From assembly GCF_009727055.1 (NCBI RefSeq), contig NC_052357.1, positions 16,713,457 to 16,777,456 on the forward strand: DNA of 64,000 nt, in the 5' to 3' direction. Origin of the DNA: Benincasa hispida. Taxonomy: Eukaryota > Streptophyta > Magnoliopsida > Cucurbitales > Cucurbitaceae. The translations under genes were made by a program, and so were the position numbers. Shown here piece after piece: positions 1 to 10,148 of the stretch (positions are counted from its first letter, which is position 1; every line of letters begins with the position of its first letter). The notes under the pieces were generated by a model. The model did not search any database and was not told the DNA's origin. It saw only the letters and a program-made list of their open reading frames with translations.

Positions 1-1207
1 ACTTGGATCTTTTCCCCATACAAGTAGTGTCTCTAGATCTTCAGGGCAAACACTACTGCTGCCAAATCCAAGTCATGGGTAGGATACTTGCACTCATGGT
101 TCTTCAACTGGCGGGAGGCATAGGCGACCACTTTACCATGTTGCATAAGCACACAACCCAACCCCTTCTTAGAAGCATCATTGTAGATCACGAAGTTCCT
201 GAAGCCTTCTGGTACGGTGAGAACTGGCGCTGAAACCAACCTCTGCTTGAGGTCCCAAAAACTATCCTCACAAGCTTTGCTCTAAACAAACGAAGCTCCC
301 TTCTTGGTTAGCTGGGTCAACGACGTGGCTATGCTGGAGAAATTCTCTACAAACCTATGATAGTATCTAGCCAATCCCAGGAAACTACGCACCTCACTGA
401 CCGTTGTAGGGTGGGGCAAATTGGTAATGGCCTCAATCTTAGTTGGATCCACTGAAACCCCGTCCTTCGACACCACGTGCCCAAGGAAGGACACCTTTCG
501 TAGCCAGAACTCGTAGTTAAAAAACTTTGCATACAGTTTGTTTTCCCTTAGTGTTCCTAGGACCTTCCTAAGATGTTCCTCATGTTCCGCCTCTATCTTG
601 AAGTATACCAAAACATCATCAATAGAAACGATTACAAAGGCGTCTAGGAAGTCCTTGAACACCCGGTTCATCAAATTCATGAATACCGTTGGAGAATTGG
701 TCAGACCAAAAGACATTCAATGAACTCGTAATGCCTGTATCTGGATCGGAATGCAGTCTTCGGAATATCACTATCCCTAATCCTCAACTGATGGTACCCT
801 GACCGTAGGTCAATCTTGGAAAATTCGGTAGCACCCTGTAGTTGGTCAAACAGGTCATCGATTCTAGGAAACAGGTACTTATTCTTAATGGTCACCTTAT
901 TCAACTCCTTGTAGTATATGCATAAACGTAACGACCCATCCTTTTTCTTCACAAAAAATATTGGTGCACCACACGGAGAAACACTAGGTCGAATGAACCC
1001 TTTATCAAGTAGTTTCTGCAATTGAACCTTCAATTCTTTCAATTCTGCCGGAGTCATTTTGTACGGAGCTTTGGATATAGGAATAGTGTCTGGCTCTAGT
1101 TCAATCGTAAAATCAATCTCCCTTGGTGGTGGCAATCCTGGAAGTTCTTCCGAAAATACATCACGATAATCTCTCACAACTGGTTTAGAGGTTAGTGCAA
1201 CCTCGGT
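1..1207 (-). pseudogene. gypsy pol fragment: reverse transcriptase and first part of RNase H
   Basis: Read right to left, this gives the protease-RT linker ([19 protein letters not shown]), the RT finger/palm ([32 protein letters not shown]), the first catalytic Asp region ([13 protein letters not shown]) and the metal-binding pair in SIDDVLVY. A connection domain follows ([29 protein letters not shown]), then RNase H ([28 protein letters not shown]). The frame breaks near 715-720, where one base is missing between HYEFI and [13 protein letters not shown] at 282-284 replaces an expected Trp after KKGASFV. RNase H runs off the left edge and its continuation is at 3834-3628. Domain order is normal for Ty3/gypsy pol. 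Not functional. Confidence 0.92.
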
Positions 1208-1722
1208 NNNNNNNNNNNNNNNNNNNNNNNNNNNNNNNNNNNNNNNNNNNNNNNNNNNNNNNNNNNNNNNNNNNNNNNNNNNNNNNNNNNNNNNNNNNNN
1301 NNNNNNNNNNNNNNNNNNNNNNNNNNNNNNNNNNNNNNNNNNNNNNNNNNNNNNNNNNNNNNNNNNNNNNNNNNNNNNNNNNNNNNNNNNNNNNNNNNNN
1401 NNNNNNNNNNNNNNNNNNNNNNNNNNNNNNNNNNNNNNNNNNNNNNNNNNNNNNNNNNNNNNNNNNNNNNNNNNNNNNNNNNNNNNNNNNNNNNNNNNNN
1501 NNNNNNNNNNNNNNNNNNNNNNNNNNNNNNNNNNNNNNNNNNNNNNNNNNNNNNNNNNNNNNNNNNNNNNNNNNNNNNNNNNNNNNNNNNNNNNNNNNNN
1601 NNNNNNNNNNNNNNNNNNNNNNNNNNNNNNNNNNNNNNNNNNNNNNNNNNNNNNNNNNNNNNNNNNNNNNNNNNNNNNNNNNNNNNNNNNNNNNNNNNNN
1701 NNNNNNNNNNNNNNNNNNNNNN
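1208..1722. other. Assembly gap (515 N)
   Basis: Run of N. Bases just left (about 1100-1207) recur at 2573-2682, and bases just right (agtgtagatgggag) recur at 3577-3590. The true content of this gap therefore appears to be the piece now placed at 2561-3590, whose unique part is about 0.9 kb, longer than the gap. Confidence 0.95.
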
Positions 1723-2522
1723 AGTGTAGATGGGAGGCTCCAGGGCTTGCACGATGCCTCGCATCCCATCTCGAAGTCCTTACACAAATCTTTCAACCCT
1801 CTTTGCCTCGATAGACACCAGGTCAGGGGCAAAACAAGACAATTTGTCAAACTTCTCTTGATACTCTTCCACTGTCATGGTTCCCTGCTTCAAGTTCATG
1901 AACTCAACCTGCTTGTTGTACCTCACATGAGCAGAGAAGTACTTCTTATAAAACTGCTCCTTGAACTGATCTAACGTGGCTTGGCCTCTACTGAATTCTA
2001 TCATTTTCTCAGCTGAGCGCCACCAGCTCTTGGCATTGTCGATGAGAACGAAAACGGAACACTGCAGCTTCTGCTCCTCTGGACACCTCATGTACTAGAA
2101 GATCCCCTCAATTGTGGACAACCACAACTCTGCATTTGTGGGGTCTTTCAAAGATTCGTTAAACGTCGGGGGATCATACTTCTTGAAATCTCGCAGGTAT
2201 CTAACTTCTAACGAAAGGCCTGCCATGGTCCGACTCGTGGCCCTATCCTGATTTTGAACTGGTGGTAACGAGACTGACGAGGATGGTGCCTGTTATAACT
2301 GTACGTGCTGGGCGATTTGCTCGGCCATCATGCCCCTTAGCTGTCCCACCACGGCCTACGTGACGACGTTCCCAATATCTTCAGCTATAGCCGTATATTC
2401 TACTGGAATTTCTTAAGATGAAGGTCCTGGTAGAGGCACAGTCGAAGTCCGAGGCCCACTTCTTGGACTAACCCTTTGCCAGATTGACCGAGAGGGGTCA
2501 TGAGGTGGCGAGTCTCGTACCT
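1723..2522 (-). pseudogene. gypsy gag fragment: capsid-type retrotransposon gag domain
   Basis: Read leftward from about 2200, the translation gives KDPTNAELWLSTIEGIF, a TAG at 2095-2097, then YMRCPEEQKLQCSVFVLIDN, AKSWWRSAEKM, FKEQFYKKYFSAHVRYNK, EFMNLKQGTMTVEEYQEKFD and KLSCFAPDLV. This is the plant retrotransposon gag domain that packages RNA into virus-like particles. It ends at PPIYT next to the gap; the same reading continues at 3576 (PIYTVAFQAAARV), which confirms that the two pieces are contiguous in the real element. The upstream half (2100-2522) is proline-rich N-terminal gag. Confidence 0.9.
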
Positions 2523-2560
2523 CTGTCTCTTATACACATCTAGATGTGTATAAGAGACAG
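2523..2560. other. Nextera mate-pair junction adapter left in the assembly
   Basis: A perfect 38-bp palindrome made of CTGTCTCTTATACACATCT followed by its exact reverse complement. This is two head-to-head Tn5 mosaic ends, the circularisation junction of Nextera mate-pair libraries. It is not plant DNA. Its minus-strand translation gives the well-known contaminant string [12 protein letters not shown]. Sequence on its two sides is not adjacent in the genome. Confidence 0.99.
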
Positions 2561-3590
2561 GTGCCTGGCTCCTGTTCAATCGTAAAATCAATCTCCCTTG
2601 GTGGAGGCAATCCTGGAAGTTCTTCCGAAAATACATCACGATAATCTCTCACAACTGGTTTAGAGGTTAGTGCAACCTCGGTTTCCCTTGTGTTAACTAC
2701 GCTAGCCAAGATAGTCCAGACACCTTGGCAATCAATTTCTTGGCCTTAACCACTAAAATCACCTTGGGCAAAACTACTGTCCCAGCCCCTTTGAACTTAA
2801 AGCTAGCTTCTCCAGGGGGATTAAAATTCACCTCCTTACGAGAACAGTCTATACTAGCATGGTTGGCAGCTAACCAATCCATTCCCAGAATTACATCGAA
2901 ATCACACATGTTTAATACTATCAGAGTCACATCAAGGGTGTAGTTTGCTATTTCTAACTGACATGCTTTTATCTTTTCACTGGCTATCATAATTTCTCCC
3001 GACGGTGTAGACACTGACAAAACATAGCTCAAAGGTTCCAAAACTAACATGGCATGTTTTACGAACAACGAAGAAATGAAAGAGTGAGACGAGCCAGAGT
3101 CATGTCAATGCATAGTGCCCCAAGATTGGGAGCGTACCTGTCACCACTATTCTCGAGTGCTCAGCTTCCCGACGACTGGTGGCATAGACCCAACCCTGCT
3201 GCTGCTGTTAGTTTGAACTACCCTGATGCGAACTCGGGGGCTGACCTCCAGCACTTCCGGAACTACTACTAAGGCATTGGTCTGCCATATGCCCTATCTA
3301 CTTACATCTGAAACATGTCTCTGTGCCAATCAGACAGCGTCCCTAATGACGCCTCCCATATGACTTGCATACCGGTCTTTCACTCCAAACTTCTGAAGTC
3401 GTAGCCTGTCGTTGAGCATGCCCTACTGACCTGCTTGTACTCTGGACCTTCTGCGGAGGTCCCGGAGCTTTCTGTTCAACATTCCTCTTCTGGTCGGGGG
3501 CTGGTTGCTCCGTCAAGGACTTTAGGAACTCTATCCCTGAAGGATAACCCACGCGTGCTGCAGCTTGAAAGGCTACAGTGTAGATGGGAG
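2561..3590 (-). pseudogene. gypsy gag C-terminus (zinc knuckles) and aspartic protease, misplaced piece
   Basis: Read leftward: gag tail (PIYTVAFQAAARV), a linker rich in Gln, Pro and Ser, then two zinc-knuckle relics near 3380-3280. The first is CKSYGRRH followed by a stop and GRC, with Tyr where a Cys would be expected; the second is CFRC, K, stop, IGHMADQC. The aspartic protease follows: active-site DSGSSHSF at about 3101-3080, then LFVKHAMLVLEPLSY and the flap/core CDFDVILGMDWLAANHASID. Stops interrupt the knuckles. The right end overlaps the start of the 1723 piece and the left end overlaps the end of the 1-1207 piece, so it bridges them. Confidence 0.9.
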
Positions 3591-3627
3591 TGTCTCTTAT
3601 ACACATCTAGATGTGTATAAGAGACAG
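3591..3627. other. Second Nextera junction adapter (one base short)
   Basis: TGTCTCTTATACACATCT followed by AGATGTGTATAAGAGACAG, identical to the adapter at 2523-2560 except that the first C is missing. Library-construction sequence, marking another false join. Confidence 0.99.
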
Positions 3628-3834
3628 GTTGTAGAGAATCTCACAGTCATAATCCTTTACTAACTCGAGCCACCTGCGCTGCCTCATGTTTAACTCTTTC
3701 TGGGTGAAGAAGTATTTCAGACTCTTGTGGTCGGTGAAAACTTGGATCTTTTCCCCATACAAGTAGTGTCTCTAGATCTTCAGGGCAAACACTACTGCTG
3801 CCAAATCCAAGTCATGGGTAGGATACTTGCACTC
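3628..3834 (-). pseudogene. gypsy RNase H continuation, misplaced piece
   Basis: Minus-strand reading gives [40 protein letters not shown] and ILYN, the C-terminal half of gypsy RNase H, including the TDHKSL motif. Bases 3739-3834 duplicate window bases 1-95, so this piece belongs directly left of position 1. The adapter cuts it at 3627, so the RNase H/integrase junction is not seen. Confidence 0.92.
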
Positions 3835-4434
3835 NNNNNNNNNNNNNNNNNNNNNNNNNNNNNNNNNNNNNNNNNNNNNNNNNNNNNNNNNNNNNNNNNN
3901 NNNNNNNNNNNNNNNNNNNNNNNNNNNNNNNNNNNNNNNNNNNNNNNNNNNNNNNNNNNNNNNNNNNNNNNNNNNNNNNNNNNNNNNNNNNNNNNNNNNN
4001 NNNNNNNNNNNNNNNNNNNNNNNNNNNNNNNNNNNNNNNNNNNNNNNNNNNNNNNNNNNNNNNNNNNNNNNNNNNNNNNNNNNNNNNNNNNNNNNNNNNN
4101 NNNNNNNNNNNNNNNNNNNNNNNNNNNNNNNNNNNNNNNNNNNNNNNNNNNNNNNNNNNNNNNNNNNNNNNNNNNNNNNNNNNNNNNNNNNNNNNNNNNN
4201 NNNNNNNNNNNNNNNNNNNNNNNNNNNNNNNNNNNNNNNNNNNNNNNNNNNNNNNNNNNNNNNNNNNNNNNNNNNNNNNNNNNNNNNNNNNNNNNNNNNN
4301 NNNNNNNNNNNNNNNNNNNNNNNNNNNNNNNNNNNNNNNNNNNNNNNNNNNNNNNNNNNNNNNNNNNNNNNNNNNNNNNNNNNNNNNNNNNNNNNNNNNN
4401 NNNNNNNNNNNNNNNNNNNNNNNNNNNNNNNNNN
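3835..4434. other. Assembly gap (600 N)
   Basis: Run of exactly 600 N. The left flank equals bases up to 95 of the window, and the right flank (4435-4470) equals bases 2484-2522. The gap stands for sequence already present at 96-2483 and probably hides nothing new. Confidence 0.9.
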
Positions 4435-4565
4435 GACCGAGAGGGGTCATGAGGTGGCGAGTCTCGTACCTCTTCGCTTTACACCTTAGGTTCTTGCAGG
4501 TCGGGGTCCCGCTCCCCAACTATTTTCTTGCCTCGACTGCCCCTTCCTCTAGTTCGTGGTGCCAT
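4435..4565 (-). pseudogene. gypsy gag start
   Basis: ATG at 4565-4563 opens MAPRTRGRGSRGKKIVGERD, a basic Arg/Gly-rich start typical of plant gypsy gag. A TAA follows after about 27 residues (QEPKV, stop). The reading continues toward 4435 and overlaps 2484-2522. About 205 bases of leader separate it from the primer-binding site. Confidence 0.8.
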
Positions 4566-4771
4566 ACCTAGTGACCACACGTAGGACTTTAATACACGCT
4601 AGCAGGGTAAACCATCAAACGACAACACACAAGTAGGATTTCATGTATATATATATATTTCCCTAATGGTTTTTTTAAAAAAATCATACCTGGCTTTGAC
4701 GAAAGATCCATTTGTGGCCATAAGGAACAGATTACTCACGATGTAAGTCAATCTACAGAACCTAAAACTTA

Positions 4772-4785
4772 GGTTCTGATACCAA
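4772..4785 (-). promoter_or_regulatory. Primer-binding site, initiator tRNA-Met type
   Basis: The minus strand reads TTGGTATCAGAACC, one base inside the LTR end at 4787. It is close to the usual plant TGGTATCAGAGC site that pairs with the 3' end of initiator tRNA-Met to start minus-strand DNA synthesis. Its position next to the LTR edge fixes the LTR boundary and the minus-strand orientation. Confidence 0.85.
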
Positions 4786-5210
4786 CTGTAACGACCCTAG
4801 TCTCCTACTACATTCTAGGACGCTACTTCATGCATGCATAGGCTTAATCGTACAATTTCTTTTAAACCATCAAATTCAAGAGCCAAAATTTTATTTAATA
4901 ATGCTCAAACGAGCAAAGATATGAAAACATAATTAAATAATAATAAATAAACTAATGCAAAATAAAATAAAATAATTTCCTATTCGGTTACCCTTAAACC
5001 CTACTAAAAACAAATGAATGAAATTAAATAGTCAAATAATAAAATTGATATATTTTGCATAAAAGTGAAAAACGTCTAACTCATAAATCAGATTTCAAGA
5101 CATAATACTATATGCGGAAGCAGTGAATCGTCCTAATGGCCAGGTCACAGATCTCTCTTGTCATGCACCAGACTCTTACCGTATAAAAATATACTCAGTA
5201 AGCAGCCAAA

Positions 5211-5239
5211 CATAGGCATAGGCATAGGCATAGGCATAA
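5211..5239. repeat. ATAGGC hexamer microsatellite in the gypsy LTR
   Basis: About five head-to-tail copies of the hexamer cataggcatagg..., directly visible. Confidence 0.9.
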
Positions 5240-5777
5240 GAGGCAAACCCGAAGGCACGTCATAAGTAGTGACACAAAGGTCACGACATAAATACAAGTG
5301 GTGATACCAAAAAGGACATCGTACATAAGCATAGGATGTGGGCTCGAAGGCTCACATGCGATGTGCATGGCCCAATGGTACACTAACAGCCACTAAAATC
5401 TCATATGGACATAAGCTTACAAACATTCAGTACATTATCAGACATAAGCATGCAATTAAGGCCATGACTCAGCATCAAACTTTAACACCGTTACCCATCA
5501 ATCAACTGTTTCACAGTCTACTCATACATCAGGCCTTAACACAGTCTATTCATATTCATACTTCAACATTAGCCCACTATCCCTAGTTTACTCATGCACC
5601 TTATCACAGTATCCCCTTAACCCTTACGAAATTCAACACAAATACCTATAACAAACTCATCATAGTTTCACATATGGCATAAAAAATCCTCAACAGGCTT
5701 ATTAAAATCTTAGGGTAACCAGTAGTAAACCACTTACCTTAGGATAACGCACTGTCCCAAAACGAGACCTTACTTCG

Positions 5778-5881
5778 CTCGAGAACTTCCTTCACCGCCG
5801 CACGTTCCTGCAACCAATCACAAATTCCACTCGAGAACTTCCTTCACCGCTACACGTTTCTGTAACTAATCACAAATTAGG
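5778..5881. repeat. 52-bp tandem duplication in the gypsy LTR
   Basis: The motif beginning ctcgagaacttccttcaccg starts at 5778 and again at 5830. The copies differ at several bases and each ends in atcacaaatt. Confidence 0.85.
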
Positions 5882-6373
5882 CCCAAGAATCTCATAAGAC
5901 AGTGGGCTATCAAAAGGGAGTCGACATTTACCTTGAACAGAAGAATCAGGCGGAACCAACCACGAATCGGTGACAACCGACACTGTTCTAGTGTGCAATC
6001 GAACGAGGTGAGCGATCTGACGCGCGTTGAGCTTCGACTATCGACGGAACACTGACGTGCGGCAGACGAACAGAGGTGGAAGGGGAGCTCGGCGCGGCTA
6101 GAACGACAGAGAGGCTCGCGAATTCACGCTCGACGGCTTCGTACTCGGTCGACGGCGAAAACGAGGGCCTCCCGAACTCCAGCTTCAATGGCTTATTCAG
6201 TGTAGGATCGAGCGGCGAACTCGCGCGACTGACGACGAAGATCGACGAAGAGGCGCGCAGAGAGGCAAGCTCGAACGACAATTGTCGAAAAGGGGGGCGG
6301 CTGGAGGAGGAAGAAGAAGAAGAAAAAAAGAAAACCTCTTTTTTTATTCTTTGCACGTAGCCCAAGACCCCAA

Positions 6374-6384
6374 ATTTTATAACC
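6374..6384 (-). promoter_or_regulatory. Candidate TATA box of the gypsy LTR
   Basis: The minus strand reads TTATAAAATTTGGGG about 120 bases inside the LTR start, a plausible U3 core promoter. Assigned by motif only; transcription start would be expected near 6345. Confidence 0.45.
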
Positions 6385-6500
6385 CTACTTCCATCTTCCT
6401 TTTCTCAAATTAACCAACTATATTATTTTTATTTTATTTTTTCTTTTCTTTTTCTTTTTCTTTTCTTTTTTTTTTTTAAAAAAAAACTTGGGACGTCACA

Positions 6501-7928
6501 ATGCATATTTTCCACTTTTTCAAATTTCATGCTTTTAGTTTTGTTTTATTCAAATTGATTTCCAAAATCAATTTTGGTTTTAAAAATTGAATTTTTTTTA
6601 TTAATTTTATAAAATTAATTCATCAGTTAATTTTCTAATAAAATTAATAAAAAATATTAATTAAACAATTTAATTAATTCAATTAATTTAATATCAAATA
6701 TTAGATTAATTTTAACACTAATTCCACGATTATGAATCTCTATTTATGAATTTAATATTTAAATCATATTTAAATATTAATTATTTCTCAAATTCTATTT
6801 AATTCCAAAATTAAATGTGTTATTATATCACATATAATTACTGATTCCCTTAATTCTAATTTGAATGTTTCAAATTAACTGATCACGCTACTCTAAGGCT
6901 AATCCATTTACGAGCTAGTAGGGGGACCTCGTGGACCTACGGATCATAGACTCCTACGATCTGAGATTAATTGTCTAAACTCTTTACACCGAATTAACCC
7001 CCTTTCATTAACTACTGGGTTACTCCATTAAAGCCTTAGATATATTATGTCCAATCGATATAACCATGATTAGTAAGTTAACCCTTCACAGGTTGTTCGT
7101 AATAACGGGTAGGTCAAATGTTTGTTTTACCCTGAGATTACCTCTTGTTCCTTAAGTCCCACTAATCCTCTATGAACAATTGGTTTGTGATCCGATCAAC
7201 AAATCGAGTCCCTCTCTGGCCAATGAGAGGGTGGGTCCCCTTGTTCAAGATCCAAAGACTGCACTTAAGGGAACAACCTCTTCACTATCCCTGAAAGCGG
7301 GTAGGAGTGAATTCCATCTCGCACCCTATGTTCTAGCTATCTATCCGGTCTTACCCCTAAAAGGGAGGTTTATTGAGTTGACGTTGTTAAGGCAACCCTC
7401 ACCTATGCAAATCTAAGGATAATCTCGAATAAACAGGAGTTCATAGTTAGCTCAGGATTAAGGTCAAGTTACCTATGTCATCGCTTTGAAATAGTCAGTC
7501 TTAAACAGTAAACAGCGTTATAAAGTAAGAGTGACTGATTTCGTGGTTTGATCTTGTACAATCCCATTGCACAGGATGCCCCCACTCCTCATGTCATAAC
7601 ATGTACGAATTAGGATCACATCGTCTGTAGCACTTTACAAATCCTTATAACAACTACAGAGTGGGTTACATCCAATAGTGTTACTAGAATAAGGCACCCA
7701 ACCTTATTCATATACTATAAATCATCTTGACTATTTACTCGAACTTGATCTACTTTCATGTCTCTACATAAAGTTCAAGTACTCATGTAATAGTCATGGA
7801 TCTTTTAGTTTATTGGATTTATTTCTAAAACGAAATAAGCAATTCATATATTCAATAACAACTTATTGAATTTGCAGAATAAGTTTTATTGTTTACAAAC
7901 CACGAGTTTTAGGACACAAAACCCAACA
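6501..7928 (-). repeat. Copia-type LTR, cut by the gypsy insertion
   Basis: In minus orientation it starts TGTTGGGTTTTGTGTCC at 7928 and runs to 6501, where the gypsy LTR begins. A recognisable core (tgtagcactttacaa, ataaggcacccaacc..., cattcatatactata) is shared with the LTRs at 32665-34244, 40806-43051 and 62658-64000. It is most like the last, which lies in the opposite orientation. No coding sequence of this element is seen. The remainder presumably lies left of the gypsy element, outside the window. Confidence 0.8.
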
Positions 7929-8090
7929 TTTTTTTTTTCTAGATTGATTTACAATGATTTAAAAATGTGTTCAAGTTAATCTTTCAAGTGTTTAAATTTT
8001 GTCATTTGTCAAATGACATTTTCATAAAAAATTGTAGTATTTAACAACTCAAAATAAATATTTAGAAAATGAGTTTATAAAATAAGTTAT

Positions 8091-8467
8091 TGTTGGAATG
8101 CCTTGAATTTGTTATCTGGTGCTAAGAACAACCAAGCATAGGGGTCTCATTGTCCAATCAGCGAGTCGGGGTCTAGGAGCGGCGCGTCCTTGTTGCCCCT
8201 AAAACTATTCATAATTCATATTTAACATATTTTATTATTTATGGTTATTTATGATTATAGCCTTAGAATTTAGAAAAGTGTAATATATAAACTATCTAAT
8301 CCCAATGGCACTATTTTGTATTAAGAAAACACACTCTCTAATAATATTATTCTCCTTCTGTTGTGTGAACGTAGCTAACACACTTTTAGTGAGTCATATA
8401 TATTTGTATGTCGATCTCTTTTATTTATTTATTGTTTTTTTGTACTTTTTAATTGTCGATTTCATAA
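8091..8467 (+). repeat. Solo LTR of the copia-1 family
   Basis: Starts TGTTGGAATGCCTTGAAT and ends near gtcgatttca. It is collinear with the LTRs of the element at 24630-29484, sharing the middle signature acgtagctaacacac and a gatatataaact-like TATA region. No internal region adjoins it. No clean target-site duplication could be read. Confidence 0.75.
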
Positions 8468-8747
8468 ATGTTGTTAAGCGAAACAAATAAATCCAAATTT
8501 AGAAAAATGTTCAAGTATAATTTTCATTATACATGAAAATGAATAAAATATCCTCGCACTACCTCACTTCTCCATTCCTGTTGCTCACTGCCATCAATTA
8601 AACTAAAACTTCCCTCGACTGTTGTCACCGGTAGCCGCCCAACTTCAGCAACACTTTAGTCACCGCCAATGAATACTTCTGGAAAACTATTTACTATTGG
8701 TAATTTCCGACCATTGCCTTCATAAGCTACCATTGATGACGAAAATG
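8468..8747. other. Spacer, no gene seen
   Basis: Short mixed-composition spacer. No ORF of note and no recognised repeat other than the flank of the following element. Confidence 0.6.
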
Positions 8748-10140
8748 TGGGTTAATTGGCAGTAGGGGTAGTTTTGAAAAAAAATTAGGAAAAACGGGTG
8801 TTTTTGAAAAATTTTAGGTAATGCCACGTGTATTTCTTTATTATTTTTAACTTTTATTTTTCTTCTGTGTTATTCCCTTATTTCCCTTTATTTCTTCTCC
8901 ATCTTCCCAACCTCTCTTTATTTCTTCTCCTTACTTTTTTTTATTTACCTATCTTTATTTGTTCCTTCTATTTTTATTTTTTTTTATTATTTAGGTTTCT
9001 TTGTTGATTTTTATTTTCCAACAAAATTTATTTCTATTAAAATTTAAAATTGGATTTAGAATTATATTTTTTTAAAATATTTTAAATTTGAATTGTTTTT
9101 AATATCCCAGTCATGAATAAAAATATTGTACTTTTAGTCTATGATTATAGAATTAAGTATGTATTTTACATTTGAATTAATTATAATTGATTAGCTATAA
9201 TATTGTTTTAGTTACTAAACCATTCTTATGACTTTTGTAATACTCTTTTTTTAAAAGATATTTTTATAGTCCTATATAATTTAAACACTCTTTTTTAAAA
9301 TTATTTCTCCTAATTGAATGCATACGACTAATAGTCAAAATTATAAACGCATCAACTCCATTCCAATTATAGTTAAACTAAAAAAGAAAATTCATTATAA
9401 GTTGAATATTATAATAGCAATCATAATTGTATGTTATAGTAAATTATGATTATAGTTTTAGGGAAAAAATTGTAATTTTAGTTTGTAGTTGTGAAAGTTT
9501 GTATTTTATATTTTAATTAATCATAATTGAATTAACAATTTTAGCCATTAAATCATGGAAACTAATATAATATGTAACATCTAATTAAAAATTAGAAAGA
9601 AAATGATTTCAAAGTTTTATCAACTTGACTTGACTTTTCTTATTTATAATTAAAAAAAGCATATTCAACACATGTAAAAATAATCAAACAAAAAAATTAA
9701 CCATAAGAAAATTAATTGATTTTAAAAAACAAAGTATTTACCTCAATTCAAAATTTAAGTTAAAAAAACATATCAAGTGAAAAAAAAATTACATTAACAA
9801 CAATTAATATTCAAAATACTTTTTTTTAAGAAAAAAAAAGCATATTTCTAAATCCAATTTTAATATTTTAATAGAAATAAATTTAGTTGGAAAAAGAAAA
9901 TAAAGAAATAAAAATTTAAAAAGAGAGAAAAAAATGAGAATAACACAAAAGAAAAATAAAAGTTAAAAATAATAAAGAAATATATGTGGCACATATGAAT
10001 TTAAAAAATAAAAAATAAAAAACAAGAGTGCGTCTGTTTAACCGACGCACTCTAAAAACCTTATTTATCTAAAATTTTTCAAAACCACTCGTTTTTCCTA
10101 TTTTTTTTTTCAAAATTACCTCCTCCTGCCAATAAACCCA
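8748..10140. mobile_element. Non-autonomous DNA transposon with long terminal inverted repeats
   Basis: The left arm (8748 to about 9075) is the imperfect reverse complement of the right arm (about 9835-10140). Shared landmarks are TGGGTT(A/T)ATTGGCAG at the tips, a ttttgaaaaattttag block, tttctttattatttttaac, and ttaaaattggatttaga at the inner end. The outermost bases are flanked by cgaaaatg (8740-8747) and tgaaaatg (10141-10148), a near-perfect 8-bp target duplication. The about 760-bp core is AT-rich and codes for nothing recognisable. Long arms suggest a Mutator-like origin, whereas an 8-bp duplication fits hAT; the superfamily is left open. Confidence 0.8.
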
Positions 10141-10148
10141 TGAAAATG

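Larger units (their letters stand above)
1..6500 (-). mobile_element. Ty3/gypsy LTR retrotransposon, degenerate, interior scrambled by assembly
   Basis: Reading leftward, the parts are LTR (4787-6500), primer-binding site (4772-4785), gag start (4565), gag body, protease, reverse transcriptase and RNase H. Integrase and the 3' LTR are not in the window. The RT and protease style resembles the chromovirus Tekay/Del group (inference from motif style). The coding pieces carry stops and at least one frameshift, so the copy is dead. Piece order along the window is not biological: contig ends overlap one another and two adapter sequences are embedded. From the overlaps the plus-strand order should be 3628-3834, 1-1207, 2561-3590, 1723-2522, then 4435 onward. 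The LTR interrupts an older LTR at 6500/6501. Confidence 0.9.
4787..6500 (-). repeat. 5' LTR of the gypsy element (about 1.71 kb)
   Basis: On the plus strand it opens TGTAACGACCC beside the primer-binding site and closes with ggacgtcaca at 6500, so in element orientation it starts TGTGACGTCC and ends in ACA. Inside are an hexamer array (5211-5239), a 52-bp tandem duplication (about 5778-5881), a GC-rich stretch with many CG dinucleotides (5990-6290), and a purine/pyrimidine tract (6300-6480). Open frames in the GC-rich stretch show no recognisable protein. The partner LTR is outside the window, so LTR divergence cannot be measured. Confidence 0.85.

Noticed and set aside
2400..2639. Apparent 79-codon ORF across 2523-2560
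   Set aside because: Spans the Tn5 adapter; part of its translation is the adapter contaminant string, so it is not a gene.
5988..6365. Open frames on both strands in the GC-rich part of the gypsy LTR (125 and 94 codons)
   Set aside because: Overlapping on opposite strands, low-complexity Ser/Glu/Arg composition, and located inside an LTR; no recognisable protein.
7180..7416. 78-codon open frame
   Set aside because: Lies inside the copia-type LTR 6501-7928, read on the strand opposite to the element; no domain.
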